In this document: piece by piece, positions 29,949 to 40,333 of the stretch | Numbering within the stretch: position 1 is the stretch's first letter | How the letters are laid out: every line of letters starts with the position of its first letter | From: Procambarus clarkii | Taxonomy: Eukaryota; Arthropoda; Malacostraca; Decapoda; Cambaridae | Direction: 5' to 3' | Length of the DNA: 64,000 nucleotides | NCBI RefSeq assembly: GCF_040958095.1 | Contig: NC_091208.1 | Span: forward strand, 3,511,627-3,575,626 | Program-made: the position numbers and the translations under genes | Notes under the pieces: generated by a model | What the model was told of the DNA's origin: nothing | The model's input: the letters and a program-made list of their open reading frames with translations, nothing else | Databases searched by the model: none

Positions 29949-32492
29949 GTGGGGGCCTGTCCGGTTTTTTATGATCCTATGGGGGGACATCAAGGTATAA
30001 ATATTACGTATCACAAAATTTTAAAGTATTTTTTCTGGCCCAAGCTGAAAAGCGATGTGGCAAAATTTTGTAATGCGTATATTGTTTGTCAACTGGTTGG
30101 GAAACCAAACCAGACTCCACCTAAAGCTCCTCTAAAGCCTATTGTCGTGCCAGAGGAACCATTTTCTCATGTGGTAATGGACTGTGTTGGACCATTACCT
30201 AGAACTAAGTCTGGTAATATTTGCCTAATCACAATGATGTGTATCACTACTCGTTACCCAGAGGCTTTTGCTGTAAGGAACATCTGAGCAAAAACTGTTG
30301 TTGCTCGTATGTTGCAATTTTTTTCCACTTTTGGACTGCCTCGGGTCGTGCAAACTGACAATGGTACTAATTTTAAGTCTGATATTTTTGAGCAATTTTG
30401 TAAGGAACATGGAATAACTCATAAGGTTTCCAGCCCATACCATCCACAGAGTCAGGGGGTAATTGAACGTTTCCATCTAACTCTGAAGCAGATGTTGAAG
30501 ACATCGTGCGAGAGTTCCCACACCTTCTGGGATGAGAATTTACCGTATGTTTTGTTTGCGGCTAGAGAGGGATTACAAAGTTCACTGGGTTGTTCTCCTT
30601 TTGAGTTAGTCTTTGGCCATAAAGTTCGTGGACCCTTGCAAATGTTACAGGAGAATCTGTTAGGGAACGTAACGTTAACCGAAGGTTCGGCTTTCTTTGC
30701 GCAACACCACCAGAGACTCAAGGACTGCAAGGCGGCTGCATTAAAGTATCTTGGCAAGGCCCAAGAAAAGATGAAAGAACGTAACGATGCTAAATCTAAG
30801 TTACGGGTATTTCAGCCTGGCGACCCTGTCCTGGTATTAAAGCCTCGACTAGGGAACACTATGTCCCACAAGTACGAAGGCCCCTACATTGTGACAGAAT
30901 AGACTGGGGACCTCACGTACAAAGTGAGGCACTCTGACAAACGTAACCAGGTAATGCTCATACATGTAAATCGACTGAAGAAGTTCCAGGGCCCCAGGCC
31001 CATTGCACTAACCAATGTTTCCATTTCCAGTGAGAGAGGGGATGATTGTTCTGGGGACCCAACTAATCTCATTTTCAATAATTCTAGTTCTGTGAATGCT
31101 GTGGAGGGACTGTCCCATTTGCAGATGGCCCAACGTGAAGAGGTGCAGTCGTTGGTTGATGAATTCTCCAGTCTGTTCGGGGAGGTCCCGACCCAGACTG
31201 ATGCCATTTGCCATGATGTCGAGTTGACGGACTACACTCCCATTCGCCTTCAACCCTATCGGATGAGTCCAGAAAAGAAGGCCATCGTACGGAAGGAGGT
31301 CGACTTCTTGCTCCAGCACGGCCTCATCCGGCCGAGCCAGGGCTCTTGGTGCTCGCCCTGCCTTTTGGTCCCCAAACCAGACTGCTCCTGGCGATTATGC
31401 ACCGACTATCGGCAGCTCAACAAGGTGACCATTGTGGATGCCTATCTGCTGCCCCTCCTCGAGGACTGCATCGACGAGCTGGGAAATGCCAAGTACGTCT
31501 CGAAATTTGATCTCTCGAGGGGGTATTATCAAATCCCCCTCACTGAACGTGCTAAACAACTAACTGCGTTTGTGACACCCGAGGGTGTTTTTGAGTATCA
31601 AGTGTTACCATTCGGCTTGCGTAATGCTCCTGCCACGTTCCAGAGACTCATGAACTCTCTGCTCGCTAAGGTGCCAAATTGTCAGGCGTATTTAGATGAT
31701 ATCGTGCTGTTTGACAGTAATTGGGCTGACCACATAGCTAGGTTACGCCAGTTGTTTGCCATCTTGAAAAGGACAAATCTTACCTTAAATGCTAAAAAGT
31801 GTCATTTTGGCCAAGGCACAGTGACGTACCTCGGTTATGAAGTGGGCCAAGAAAAAGTGTTACCTCGGCAAGATAAAATCAGTGCCATTCTGGAGTATCC
31901 AGTACTAAAGTCTAAAAAGGACGTTCAAAGATTTATCGGTATGTGTGCGTACTATCGACGTTTTTGTCAGAACTTTTCCAGTGTTGCCACTCCTCTCACA
32001 GACTTGTTGCGGAAAGCCGTTAAATTTAAGTGGTCATCAGACTGTGCAGAGGCATTTAAAAATTTGAAATTGATTTTAGCTTCCGCCCCAGTGCTTGCTA
32101 GTACAAGGTTTGACCGACCGTTTAAAATTCATGTTGACGCGTCTGACTCGGGTGCTGGTGCAGTGTTGTTGCAAACTGGGGATGATCAGGTGGAACACCC
32201 AGTATATTATTACTCTGTGAAATTCGACAAGGCGCAACGCAATTATTCAGTGGTAGAAAAAGAGGCGTTGGTGCTAGTATTAACATGTAAAAAGTTCGAA
32301 GTTTACCTCACAGGTAATATAGTGGAAGTGTACACGGACCATAACCCACTAGTCTTCCTGACTCAGATGAAGGGTAAGAATAAACGCATCCTCAGGTGGG
32401 CGTTGTACCTACAGGACTTCAATCTTTCCATTACCCACCTACCGGGCAGACTCAACGTGATAGCCGACGCTCTGTCCCGGTTGCCTGAATAA
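29949..32492 (+). pseudogene. Gypsy pol: integrase, reverse transcriptase, RNase H
   Basis: One frame of 848 codons with two in-frame stops (TGA at 30285-30287 and TAG at 30900-30902). Integrase comes first: a damaged HHCC finger (GHQGI present, CNAYIVC lacking one Cys), then the DDE residues in VVMDCVGPLP, VQTDNGTNF and GVIERF. A GPY/F module (YEGPYIV to HVNRLKKF) spans the second stop. RT follows (LCTDYRQLN, KFDLSRGYYQI, YLDDIVLF at 31689-31712), then RNase H (HVDASDSG, VVEKEAL, YTDHNPL) and a final HLPGRLNVIADALSRL. Apart from the two stops the RT and RNase H motifs are complete. There is no protease or gag upstream; the frame begins directly after the LTR. Confidence 0.92.
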
Positions 32493-32784
32493 CATTCATC
32501 TGAGCCACAGAAAGCCATTTACCAACTGTCATGCTTTAGTTATTTTTTTTAGGTTCTCCTGTGACATTAAATATTCCGTGTCCAATTTCTTTACTTCCCT
32601 GTTCTTTTATTTTTTGTGTATATTTTTTTTTTTCTTTCAGAGAACTCCTTTGTATTTTTTTTTTTGCAGAGAAATTGTTTTTGATTGATTTTTTGTTTTT
32701 GTCATATGTTTTTTCTTTTTATTCTCTGTATACTCCTACAAAAAAATATGACTACTATTCTAGTAGTCACATTTTTTTTTCTCT
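32493..32784 (+). other. Gypsy 3' untranslated region, T-rich
   Basis: Runs of T and short AT-rich segments between the pol stop and the polypurine tract. No gene or repeat family recognised. Confidence 0.7.
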
Positions 32785-32798
32785 GAAGGGGGGAGGAG
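32785..32798 (+). promoter_or_regulatory. Polypurine tract
   Basis: GAAGGGGGGAGGAG immediately before the 3' LTR; in LTR retrotransposons this primes plus-strand DNA synthesis. Confidence 0.88.
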
Positions 32799-33792
32799 TG
32801 TTACGACCCTGGGTTCTCCAGTGGAAACCAGAGGTCAAAATTGAGCTATTAAACTTTCTGGTAGTACAGTTGAGTGCATCACTAGCGGCAATTGTTTGTA
32901 TCTTCCCTGCCAGACGTAAGACTATTATTGTTTCTCAAAGAGCATTTAAAGACTGAGCTGGGGGTTGATTATTAAATAATAACATAGGCATCAACTTTGC
33001 TTACTAATACTTTCTAATCATTTGTAAAGTAACAATACGTTGCATAGGGGAAGATCTTTAATGTGCTTAGCTGCACGATCAATTAGGCTCCTTCCGGCAC
33101 CACGACATGGGAGGCCTAGCTGGTCGCTAGGAGGTTCTTCTCTGGCTGGCGTTCGTGCGGACGAGACCTACTCTGTGGCTGCACCCCTAATCTCCTCCCT
33201 TCTCCTCTTACTTATTTCCCTTACCTTAAGTTCCTGTACCATTAAGTTAAGTATTGTATGATTTCTAAGTGTACTTTCTCTGGTAGTAACGATTGGTGAG
33301 ACCTGGGGGTAGTAGTTGCCAGTGTTTTGGGTAACCCTAAGTGTTGTGTTTTGTATTAGGGTACCACGTGGGGTCTCACTACCCTAAGCTGCATCCAGCT
33401 TCACTGCTTATCCAGTAGTACTTTACCCTAGCTTGTTATTAGTGTAAACCTTGTATCCTGCCTATGTGGACCAAGGCTTTTAACGTAAGAGAGTGTGGTA
33501 AAGTTATTATTATTATTGTTATTGGTGTGAGTGTATATGGGTGGTTGTTAAGGGGTTAATAAATAAGTACATGAATTACAGAGTATCCCTTCATCCTGTG
33601 TGGGAGTGCACTGATCAACCCTTAGACTAACATATATGGTCTAGTAGCAAGTTATTACTACTGTGGATAGTTTATTTTGGGGGCCGGGCCTTTTAGCTCT
33701 CCCATATTTGATACTCTGTCTTCTAACTACCCTTACTCCTTAGTAGTACCAGTCCCCCATAGAAGCCCCACACACACATATTATTTATAACA
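32799..33792 (+). repeat. 3' LTR of the Gypsy element
   Basis: The same 994 bases as the 5' LTR with about 11 substitutions and no indel. Begins TGTTACGACC, ends TTTATAACA, followed by the GTATA duplication. Confidence 0.93.
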
Positions 33793-34935
33793 GTATAATA
33801 CACATGAGAGAATGTGCAGTGACTTAATGTCTAACATATTCAGAGATTTGAGTAGGGGTACCGAGTGATGTCTGGGGCCAGAATTGGATATTGTCCTAAT
33901 AGCAGCTTTGTGTTGAGTAATTAGCGGACGTAAGTGATTTTGGGTAGTAGAGCCCCAAGCACAAATACCATAGTTGAGATATGGATAGATAAGGGAGTAA
34001 TAGAGAGTCACCAGGGCAGGGCGTGGTACATAATATCTGATCTTGGAAAGAATGCCCACAGTTTTTGAAACTTTTTTTGATATGTTTAGAATGTGTCCCT
34101 GGAAATTCAGCTTGTGGTCAATGAGAATGCCAAGGAATTTGCCATCTAATTTGTTACAAATTTGGGTATTGTTTATTTTGAGATTTATTTGATTAGAGGA
34201 TTTATTGCCAAACAGAATATAGAAAGTTTTGTCAGTGTTAAGGGTGAGTTTGTTGGCAGTTAGCCACAGATGGACTTTATTTAGCTCAGTATTTACTGTG
34301 GCATTTAGAGCAAGGGGATCAGGACTGGAGTAAATGAAGGTTGTGCCGTCAGCAAATAGAATTGGTTTGAGGTGTTGGAAGGCATTTGGAAGGTCATTAA
34401 TGTAGATGAGAAAGAGGAGAGGGCCAAGTATGCTGCCCTGGGGAACACCAATGTTGATGGGTAGGGTGGGAGAAATTGTATTATTCACAGAAACATATTG
34501 GAGCCTGTCAGTAAGGTAGGATTTGAGGTATTGTAGGGAGTGTCCTCTGACTCCATAATGATGTAATTTAAGAAGAAGGTTTTGGTGGTTGACAGTATCA
34601 AAAGCTTTACGCAGGTCCACAAACAACCCAACAGGGAACTCATTTTTATCTAGAGCTGTATGAATCGAGTTAAGCATAGTAATAAGTGCATCGTTAGTGC
34701 TTTTTTGGGGTCTGAAGCCATATTGGCAAGGGCTAGGTATATTGAGTTTGGCTAGATATGAGTAAAGCTGCTTATAGATTAGTTTTTCAAAAATTTTTGA
34801 CAAGTTTGGCAGGATAGATATAGGTCTGTAGTTGTTAACATCTGTGAGATCACCACATTTGTGGACAGGCGTTACTCTCGCTTTTTTTAGAACATCTGGG
34901 AAGGTTTGAAGTTCAAGTGACTTGTTGAAGAGCAA
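33793..34935 (-). pseudogene. LINE-B reverse transcriptase
   Basis: An open RT segment of about 380 codons: NNYRPISILPNLSKIFEK, FVDLRKAFDTVNH, GVPQGSILGPLLFLIYINDLP, then thumb and C-terminal blocks (LGILIDHKLNF, LNYGICAWGS). The active site reads FADGTTFI where FADDTT is expected: the second catalytic aspartate is glycine, which should abolish polymerisation. Upstream the frame can be followed only to about 34980 before a one-base shift. The 3' end is cut by the Gypsy 3' LTR; the remaining codons are at 28953-28694. Confidence 0.85.
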
Positions 34936-35037
34936 AGCAATAGCAGGGGCTAAAAATCTGGAGGCTTTTTTGTAATTAAAGTTGGTATCTCCTCAAGGGC
35001 ACCAGACTTGGTTTTAAGGGAAAGGATTATCTCATTC

Positions 35038-35100
35038 TTTCCTTGTCAGAACTTCTTGATACGCGCCCTCCTCGTCTGACTGGCTGCTTTCAGAGTCCAT
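35038..35100 (-). pseudogene. I-like LINE ORF1, N-terminal fragment
   Basis: ATG at 35100-35098 opens about 20 codons (MDSESSQSDEEGAYQEVL), acidic and Ser-rich, ended by the LINE-B insertion. It lies 41 bases inside the I-like LINE 5' end, so the element is essentially complete at this side. The frame is one base out of register with the continuation at 28391. Confidence 0.7.
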
Positions 35101-35150
35101 GTTAATAACGCCGTGGGAAGTAGCCAGTTCTTCTGGTGACTATTCATGGA

Positions 35151-36165
35151 ATAGTTGGTCTAGATTAAAACAATAATAGTCTCAAAAGTGAAAACAAAAT
35201 TATTTGCGTGTCCCACAGCAATGGACACTGCCTTAACGCTGCAACAGGATTAGTAAGTAAATACAAGGCATAACTGAAAGCTGAACAAAATAATAAATTA
35301 ATTTAGGGAACTTAAATAAATGATAACATGGCGTAGCTCACCCAAGCCGACAGACCGCTCTACGGCATGCGCCTACCCTGGAGGAGTAGAACAGAACAGT
35401 GAGAACGGGAGGGGAATATTATATTCTAATAATAGAATAAGACCGTAATATAATGTACTTGCATATAAGCTTAACAAATAAAAGAAACAGTGGTAATCAT
35501 GGGAAGATTTGGTAGCTTAAAGCGGGATTAATCAAGGGATAGGATGGTAGGTTAAACAGTAATGTGCATGTTATGGTTTGGATAGCGTAAAACTGTAATG
35601 TTCAAGGGATGGAATGGTTATTAAAACAGTACTAATTAAGAGAGAATGGCTAGCCTAAAGCAATAATATTCTCAAAAGTGAAACAAAATTAGGTGAGTAT
35701 CCCACAGCAATGGACACTGCATTAACGCTGCAAGAGGAATAGTAAGTAAATACAAGGCATAACTGTAAGCTGAACAATGCAATAAATTAATTTAGAAACT
35801 TAAATAAAAGGTAATAACATAACATAGCCCACCCAAGCGGACAGACCGCTTGACGGCATGCGCCTGCGCTGGAGTAGGACACGACAGGGAAACAGGAGGG
35901 AACGTGTACGTGCGGGAACAACAGGCGGGTACACCGAGTGGACGAGACGTCATGGAACAAACAGGCCGGTCTACGCCGGTCAGGCCAAACTGCTGGGGCG
36001 AACATAACGTGGGACAGCGGGCCAGCAAACATCTGGGGACGAACAAACCGGGATACACCGGCCAGCCCAAACGACTGCGTACGAACAAGCCGGGATACAC
36101 CGGCCATCCCAGACGACTGGGTAAGAACAAGCCGGGATACACCGGCCATCCTAGACGACCCGCTT
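35151..36165 (-). repeat. Repeat intron of the inverted gag element
   Basis: On the minus strand, about four diverged 41-bp repeats (36165-35990) lead into two copies of the 500-bp AT-rich repeat (markers GGCATGCGCC near 35860 and 35365). No coding sequence is seen. The last copy ends in TCTAGACCAACTATTCC, showing the natural join to the gag-side repeats. Confidence 0.78.
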
Positions 36166-36169
36166 CGTG

Positions 36170-36330
36170 AATCGTGGACCGGGACGGGAGAGGGAGTGAG
36201 AGCGAGACCTGACTTCCCGCGCTTTTTATGTCACCCAGGCTGGCCGCACCGCGCCTTGCGGAACGCGATGCGCAATTGTCTCTTCCTTCCTCATCAGAAA
36301 TTCCACCGCCTTTCGTCAAAAGGCAGTGGC
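36170..36330 (-). promoter_or_regulatory. Terminal hairpin and TATA region of the inverted gag element
   Basis: A hairpin of 11-bp arms at 36329-36303, CTGATGAGGAAGGAAGAGAC, a TATA-like CATAAAAA at 36230-36223 and CTCTCACTCCC downstream, matching the host copy. Confidence 0.55.
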
Positions 36331-37153
36331 TATATCTAGACCAACTATTCCATGAATAAGTACTGTTTAATTAGCCAATCTATCCCATGGACATTACAGT
36401 TTTATTCTATCCAAACTATACCATGCATAAATTACTGTTTAACCTAACCATCCTATACCTTGTATAGTCCTGCTTTAATCTACCCAAATTATCCATGATT
36501 ATCACTGTTTACTCTTTTATTTGTTCAGCTTAAATACAAGTATATTATAATACGATCTTAAGCTATTTACTTGTTCAGTTTCAGTTTGTCTTGTATTTAC
36601 TCCGCTATTTATTCTCTGTTTTCTAGCACTGCTTAAGCCTCATGCCTTTCTTGCTGTTTTTGGCCCCTCTATGTTATTTATATTATTTATTTAAGTTTTC
36701 TAAAATTAATTTGTTACATAGTCCAGCTTCAGTTATGCCCGGTATTTACTTAATAACACTGTTGCAGTGTTAAAGCAGTGTCCATTTCTAGTGGGATACT
36801 CAAATAATTTATCTTTTCACTTTTGAGATTAATATTGTTTGAATTCTTCCAAACTATACCACGAATAATACTGTCTTAATATAAACAAACTATACAATGA
36901 ATAATACGGTCTTAATATAACCAAACTATACCATGAATAATACTGTTCAATCTACACATGAATATTACTCTCTTAATCTATTTTAACTGCTCAGCTTTTA
37001 TTACATTGGTTTTTATTACGATAGCATTGGCTATGTTCGGTATTCTCAATCACTATGGACACTTAACTTTACCTTTGCTTTTGTCTACTTGTGTATGTGA
37101 CGGTCGCTGGTGCAGCAGCTGGGTCTCCCTGCCTGCTTTTTTCCCATTAGTTC
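36331..37153. repeat. Gag-side AT-rich repeats of the host copy
   Basis: Matches 22995-22517 on the minus strand: ACTATACCATGCAT, CTGCTTTAATCTACC, CACTGCTTAAGCCTCATGCC and related blocks. The final 300 bases contain several short CTATACCATGAATAAT repeats. No gene seen. Confidence 0.75.
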
Positions 37154-37488
37154 TGTAGCGAGTAGATTATCCCAATAATATACTCGCTCCAAATGCATTG
37201 TTAATATTCCTGTCAACTTTTGGAGATGAATGAGGTGAGGCGTTGCCCGGGCAACACGGTGAGGTGTTGCCCGAGCATATAAGCAGCAGAATAGCAAACA
37301 TTAACTAGTCTACTTTCAAGTGTGGTCTAGAGCAGACACTTGCGAGATACTGTACCGACGCTCAGTGCGCTCAACTCACACCAAAGTATCACCTGTGTAC
37401 TTCTGTATATTCGACCAAATATATATATAGTATCCTAGTGTCTATGTTTATTTGTCACCATACTTTACGTAACAATAGAACCGTTACA
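37154..37488 (+). mobile_element. Second solo LTR of the 19138-19450 family
   Basis: 335 bases with TGTAGCGAG and CCGTTACA termini. It differs from the first copy mainly by a 22-base local duplication (GTGAGG-GTTGCCCG motif twice) just upstream of the CATATAAG box. Flanks GTTC and GTCC are a possible 4-bp target duplication with one difference. It interrupts the gag-side intron just before the splice acceptor. Confidence 0.8.
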
Positions 37489-37522
37489 GTCCTACCGATG
37501 CTTACTTTTTCATTTTCCACAG

Positions 37523-37971
37523 TGGCGAGAAGCCGGATCACGCAGCAACTGCAACACGGAAGAGGGCTCGGGCGGCGTCGTGCGAGGACAACAGCGCAGT
37601 CCTGGGCCAGGACGAAACCCGCCCGTTTCGCCTCCCCCTTCTCGGGCGGCTCTGATGTGGATGGCGACCACACTTCCCAGAGGCGCCCTGCCGGCAAAGC
37701 GGCGGGTGGCACAGCGTCGCAGCCTCCACCTCTTTCGGCCGACGATTGGACGACGCTGCAGGCGCCCATCGCGCAGGCTCGGGGGCCCTCTCATGTCACA
37801 AGCCTTCTGGGCATGGGGACCACCGAGGCTGACCCTGCCGCGGCTGCTACAGCCGCCCTGCCCCCCACCTTCACCGACCGTTGCCCACGGGCCAGGGCCA
37901 GGGGGCATAAGTCGAGGCGACGTGCGAGCTCCTCCAGTCTGTCCTCCTTCCTTCCTAGTTCGGTAGCGTAG
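37523..37971 (+). pseudogene. Gag-like exon of the host copy, frameshifted and deleted
   Basis: Starts after the acceptor CATTTTCCACAG (AG at 37521-37522) and matches the first 150 codons or so of the gag exon at 22472. A frameshift in the Arg/Ala-rich N-terminus puts the rest in another frame. A deletion corresponding to about 890 bases (22022 to 21135 of the other copy) removes the folded block and the zinc cluster and joins directly to 3' sequence. It cannot make the full protein. Confidence 0.8.
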
Positions 37972-38591
37972 TTGCTCTGCCACCCTGAGGTTTCCCTCGC
38001 GGCCAGCGGGCACTCGCCCTTCGGGGGGGGGGGGGGGGGGTCCGGCCTGCGGGGTGGGGGTGCAACGCCCGTCCCCAAGTGTTCCGCTGTCCGCAGCTAC
38101 TACTTTGACTTTACAGCCATTCTACAAATAAGCCCTAACTTAAGTCAGGAAATTCTTTTTCCTTATTCCTTGGCGGCTCGGCCTCTGGCCTGTGGTTATT
38201 TTCTTCTCCAAATTCATATCAGGCTTTCCCAGTCTCTATGTAATTTTCTGCCGCCTGATTATTTCCAGATAGGGTTTCCATTATGTTATGTTGTTCACTT
38301 ATGGTGTCCTGACTGTTATACTTAGAGTTAGATTTGTTACATTCGCCTCACTGCTAATTCTAGACAATAGGCCATTAGGTTTCTGCAGAGTTTGTTACTA
38401 AGCTACAAGATTACTTTTATTTTACTACGGGTGTACAATTGAAGTTGTTTCGTGTACTTTGAGTTAGCCACGGCTATGTTATACATTTGTTAAGACCTAC
38501 TTAGAAGCCTGTTTTACTCCGCAGAATTATTTATCCTGTACTAATAAAATTTACGCCCCCATACTGTTGGTGTCTTCCTTCCCCTGATCAG
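37972..38591 (+). other. 3' region of the host gag element with poly-G run and polyA signal
   Basis: Matches 21130-20501 on the minus strand. It contains a G run at about 38024-38041, AATAAA at 38543-38548 and the terminal CCCCTGATCAG. No gene. Confidence 0.75.
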
Positions 38592-38624
38592 AAAACATTG
38601 TTATTTGCTTAGCTAAACGAACTA

Positions 38625-38720
38625 GAGGGTTCAGTTCCTGAACCGATTATGTGCCTCTGTAATCCTTTACACCACCGCCTACGGGATGGGTATGGGGTGC
38701 ATAATAAAGAAAGAAATAGA
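38625..38720 (+). mobile_element. LINE-D 3' tail fragment
   Basis: GATTATGTGCCTCTGTAA and GGGTATGGGGTGCATAATAA match the 3' end of the LINE at 45482-46164 read in the opposite orientation. Only the tail is present. 38721-39600 shows no gene: AT-rich sequence with a C run near 39376. Confidence 0.65.
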
Positions 38721-39603
38721 AGAAATTGAAATTGCATAATACGGTTATTGACATTCAATAATAGTAAGATAAAGCAATGAGGAACAAATGGGAGACCAGT
38801 GATCAGATGAATATTACAGACTCAAGGGTAGCCTTCTCTTCTTGTATATAAATGAAAAAACAAATTCGTTTGTTTAATTCTAATGTTTGTAGGCGAGAGC
38901 AGTTGTGAACGCCAGCTAGCGCACAAGTATATGAGCGCCCAAAATACTTTTACACAAAAGACATGTACAGACAGGCGTGTGGCTTTTGACTTCTTTTTTA
39001 TTGATTAATATTAAATATTAGGCGCTTACCTATAATAGTTATCATTTTATACATGTATAACTATCACATAATAAATATAAAAGGAATTTATCCAAAAACT
39101 GACAGAAGTGTTGTGTTTTGTGCGTTGTATCATGTTTGTGGGCATTCGGGTGTGTTGTGTTTACGCTGGCGGGCGGCGTCCTTACCAACTCCGGATTATG
39201 TCTATTTCATCACTAAACTTCATTTAATAACTATATGCCTGTTAAGTAGAAGATTTTAATTGTTAACAGCATTATATTGTCGTTTTAATATGGAACACGT
39301 ACACATATGCGAAACGTCCGAAGTGGTAAAAATATTAGTGTACGATGTTGTCAATGTACAGAGTGTCTTGTATCCCCCCCCCCCCTCAACCATCAGCTGA
39401 CGTCGTAAACACAACATCCCGCCCTGCAGTGTGGCAAGTCTCCCTCTAAAACACGGCTCTGTTTAGTCGCCGGTCCTCTATCTACACCACAACTCAACAA
39501 ACGCCTTTGAATCCTTGTCATTCTGTACATAAAAGCATCTCCAAACATTTGTACTCGTGCAGTCATCGGGAGGATAAACCCTTAATGCAAACTGCACGTA
39601 CCA

Positions 39604-39849
39604 TCAAGAAGGAAGCGCTAAGACAATCTGTTTGTATTTGCCTGCATATAACAGCCATTGGCAAGAGAAAACCTTCAGAGAAACTGCGCGTTCATAAAGA
39701 AGATAGCTCACTATATTACTGAATTTGGCGCCTGCCTGATACACTATCTTGGCAGCCTGCACGACGTGACTATCTGTAAGCCCCAGTATGCTGGCAGCCT
39801 TGAACCTCACCAGGATGCTCTCCACCCGCTCCTCGGCCGTGACCAGCAA
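39604..39849 (-). other. Unassigned open frame of 81 codons
   Basis: The frame (VTAEERVESILVRFKAAS, then LGLTDSHVVQAAKIVY) has a balanced, non-repetitive composition unlike the surrounding low-complexity frames, so it may be an exon or an old element fragment. I do not recognise a family. The start at 39849 is the first possible start codon only; no promoter or convincing splice sites were found. 39950-40330 shows nothing recognisable. Confidence 0.2.
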
Positions 39850-40333
39850 GAAAATTTATTTTTTTTACGATGTAATATCACCATACACTTGGTTTGCATT
39901 CGAGGTAAGGTTACATATATTTGTGTATTTGTTATATTAGTTGGGATGTGACTGGTATTGTAATATACTTTGCTTCCTTCTTGACTCACAATCGAAGAGT
40001 TCGATTCCCGGGCTAAATAGGAATGGTTGGGCAAGTCAACAACAGTGCTGCGTGGCCTAGAAATATGACATTCCTGTGGTGCGCTGAAAAGAATATAGTT
40101 CCAACAAATTATTTTATCTGCTTATATTAATAAAGTACAGTCTCTGATCACAAGAAATTAAAAAAAATATTGTACGTAACATACTTTAGCCGTGATGGAG
40201 CTGAGAAGTTGAGCAAATTATGGGCGTCTAGTGATGAAGATCTCGGGGTCACTTGACCCTGCCACCCTGTGGCAGTTACCGCGAATATAAATTGTCACAA
40301 TTATTTTGATGTTTCTCTTTTATTTCTTCTCTG

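Larger units (their letters stand above)
28954..33792 (+). mobile_element. Ty3/Gypsy LTR retrotransposon with integrase before RT
   Basis: Two 994-base LTRs (28954-29947 and 32799-33792) flank 2851 internal bases, with the 5-bp target duplication GTATA at 28949-28953 and 33793-33797. I count about 11 differences between the LTRs, so the insertion is young. The order inside is integrase, RT, RNase H, the reverse of ordinary Ty3/Gypsy and like Ty1/Copia. Ty3/Gypsy elements of this order are known as the Gmr1 group. Gag, protease and the integrase N-terminus are missing, so it depends on other copies. It sits in LINE-B. Confidence 0.93.
28392..35030 (-). mobile_element. LINE-B (L2/CR1-like), inserted in ORF1 of the I-like LINE
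   Basis: It reads 35030-33793 and, after the nested Gypsy element, 28953-28392 on the minus strand. The 3' end is AATAAAATTG followed by (TTGTA)n. Flanking sequences CTTATTC (28385-28391) and CTCATTC (35031-35037) are a probable 7-bp target duplication with one difference. It is 5'-truncated within the region just before RT. The 28500-28531 stretch contains a conserved core (CCCGAAACGCTATGCGTA on the minus strand) that also occurs in the SINE at 52481-52755. Confidence 0.85.
23006..35140 (-). mobile_element. I-like LINE with RNase H, inserted in the inverted gag element
   Basis: The LINE occupies 35140-35031 and 28391-23006 on the minus strand; the gap is a nested LINE-B. The 10-bp target duplication TATTCATGGA flanks it at 22996-23005 and 35141-35150. 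The 3' end carries AATAAAC and a (TTTCAA)n tail, the same tail as the fragment at 48364-48950. ORF1 has three zinc knuckles; ORF2 has endonuclease, RT and RNase H, the layout of the I group. It appears full length or nearly so, since the 5' flank reaches an ORF1 ATG at 35100. Confidence 0.9.
20501..36330 (-). mobile_element. Inverted second copy of the gag element
   Basis: On the minus strand this copy runs from the terminal hairpin (36330) through TATA, a few 41-bp repeats and the 500-bp repeats to 35151, resumes at 22995 after the nested I-like LINE, and passes through the gag exon to the terminal CCCCTGATCAG (20501). The first exon and most of the repeats are deleted. With the host copy it forms a large inverted repeat. 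A clean target-site duplication at the outer borders is not evident, though ATA-rich bases at both edges could hide a very short one. Confidence 0.75.
17097..38591 (+). mobile_element. Gag-bearing element, host copy split by an inverted copy of itself
   Basis: Sequence 17097-20500 and sequence 36331-38591 form one plus-strand element whose middle is occupied by 20501-36330. The end of the left part (TATTGTTTTA) should continue into TCTAGACCAACTATTCC at 36334; the inverted copy preserves this uninterrupted join near 35165. The 5' end is set by loss of homology between the two copies at GCCACTGCC; the 3' end is CCCCTGATCAG. Imperfect terminal inverted repeats are visible: CTGATGGGGAAGGAAGAGAC at 17131-17150 and, on the minus strand, CTGATCAGGGGAAGGAAGAC from 38591. 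No polymerase or transposase is present, so the element looks non-autonomous. The gag suggests kinship with DIRS-type tyrosine-recombinase retroelements, but this is inference. Confidence 0.72.

Noticed and set aside
23006..35140. I-like LINE and LINE-B inserted together by template jumping, since one duplication TATTCATGGA encloses both
   Set aside because: The I-like ORF1 start was found at 35140-35031, beyond LINE-B, and LINE-B has its own flanking repeat (CTTATTC/CTCATTC). Simple nesting explains it.
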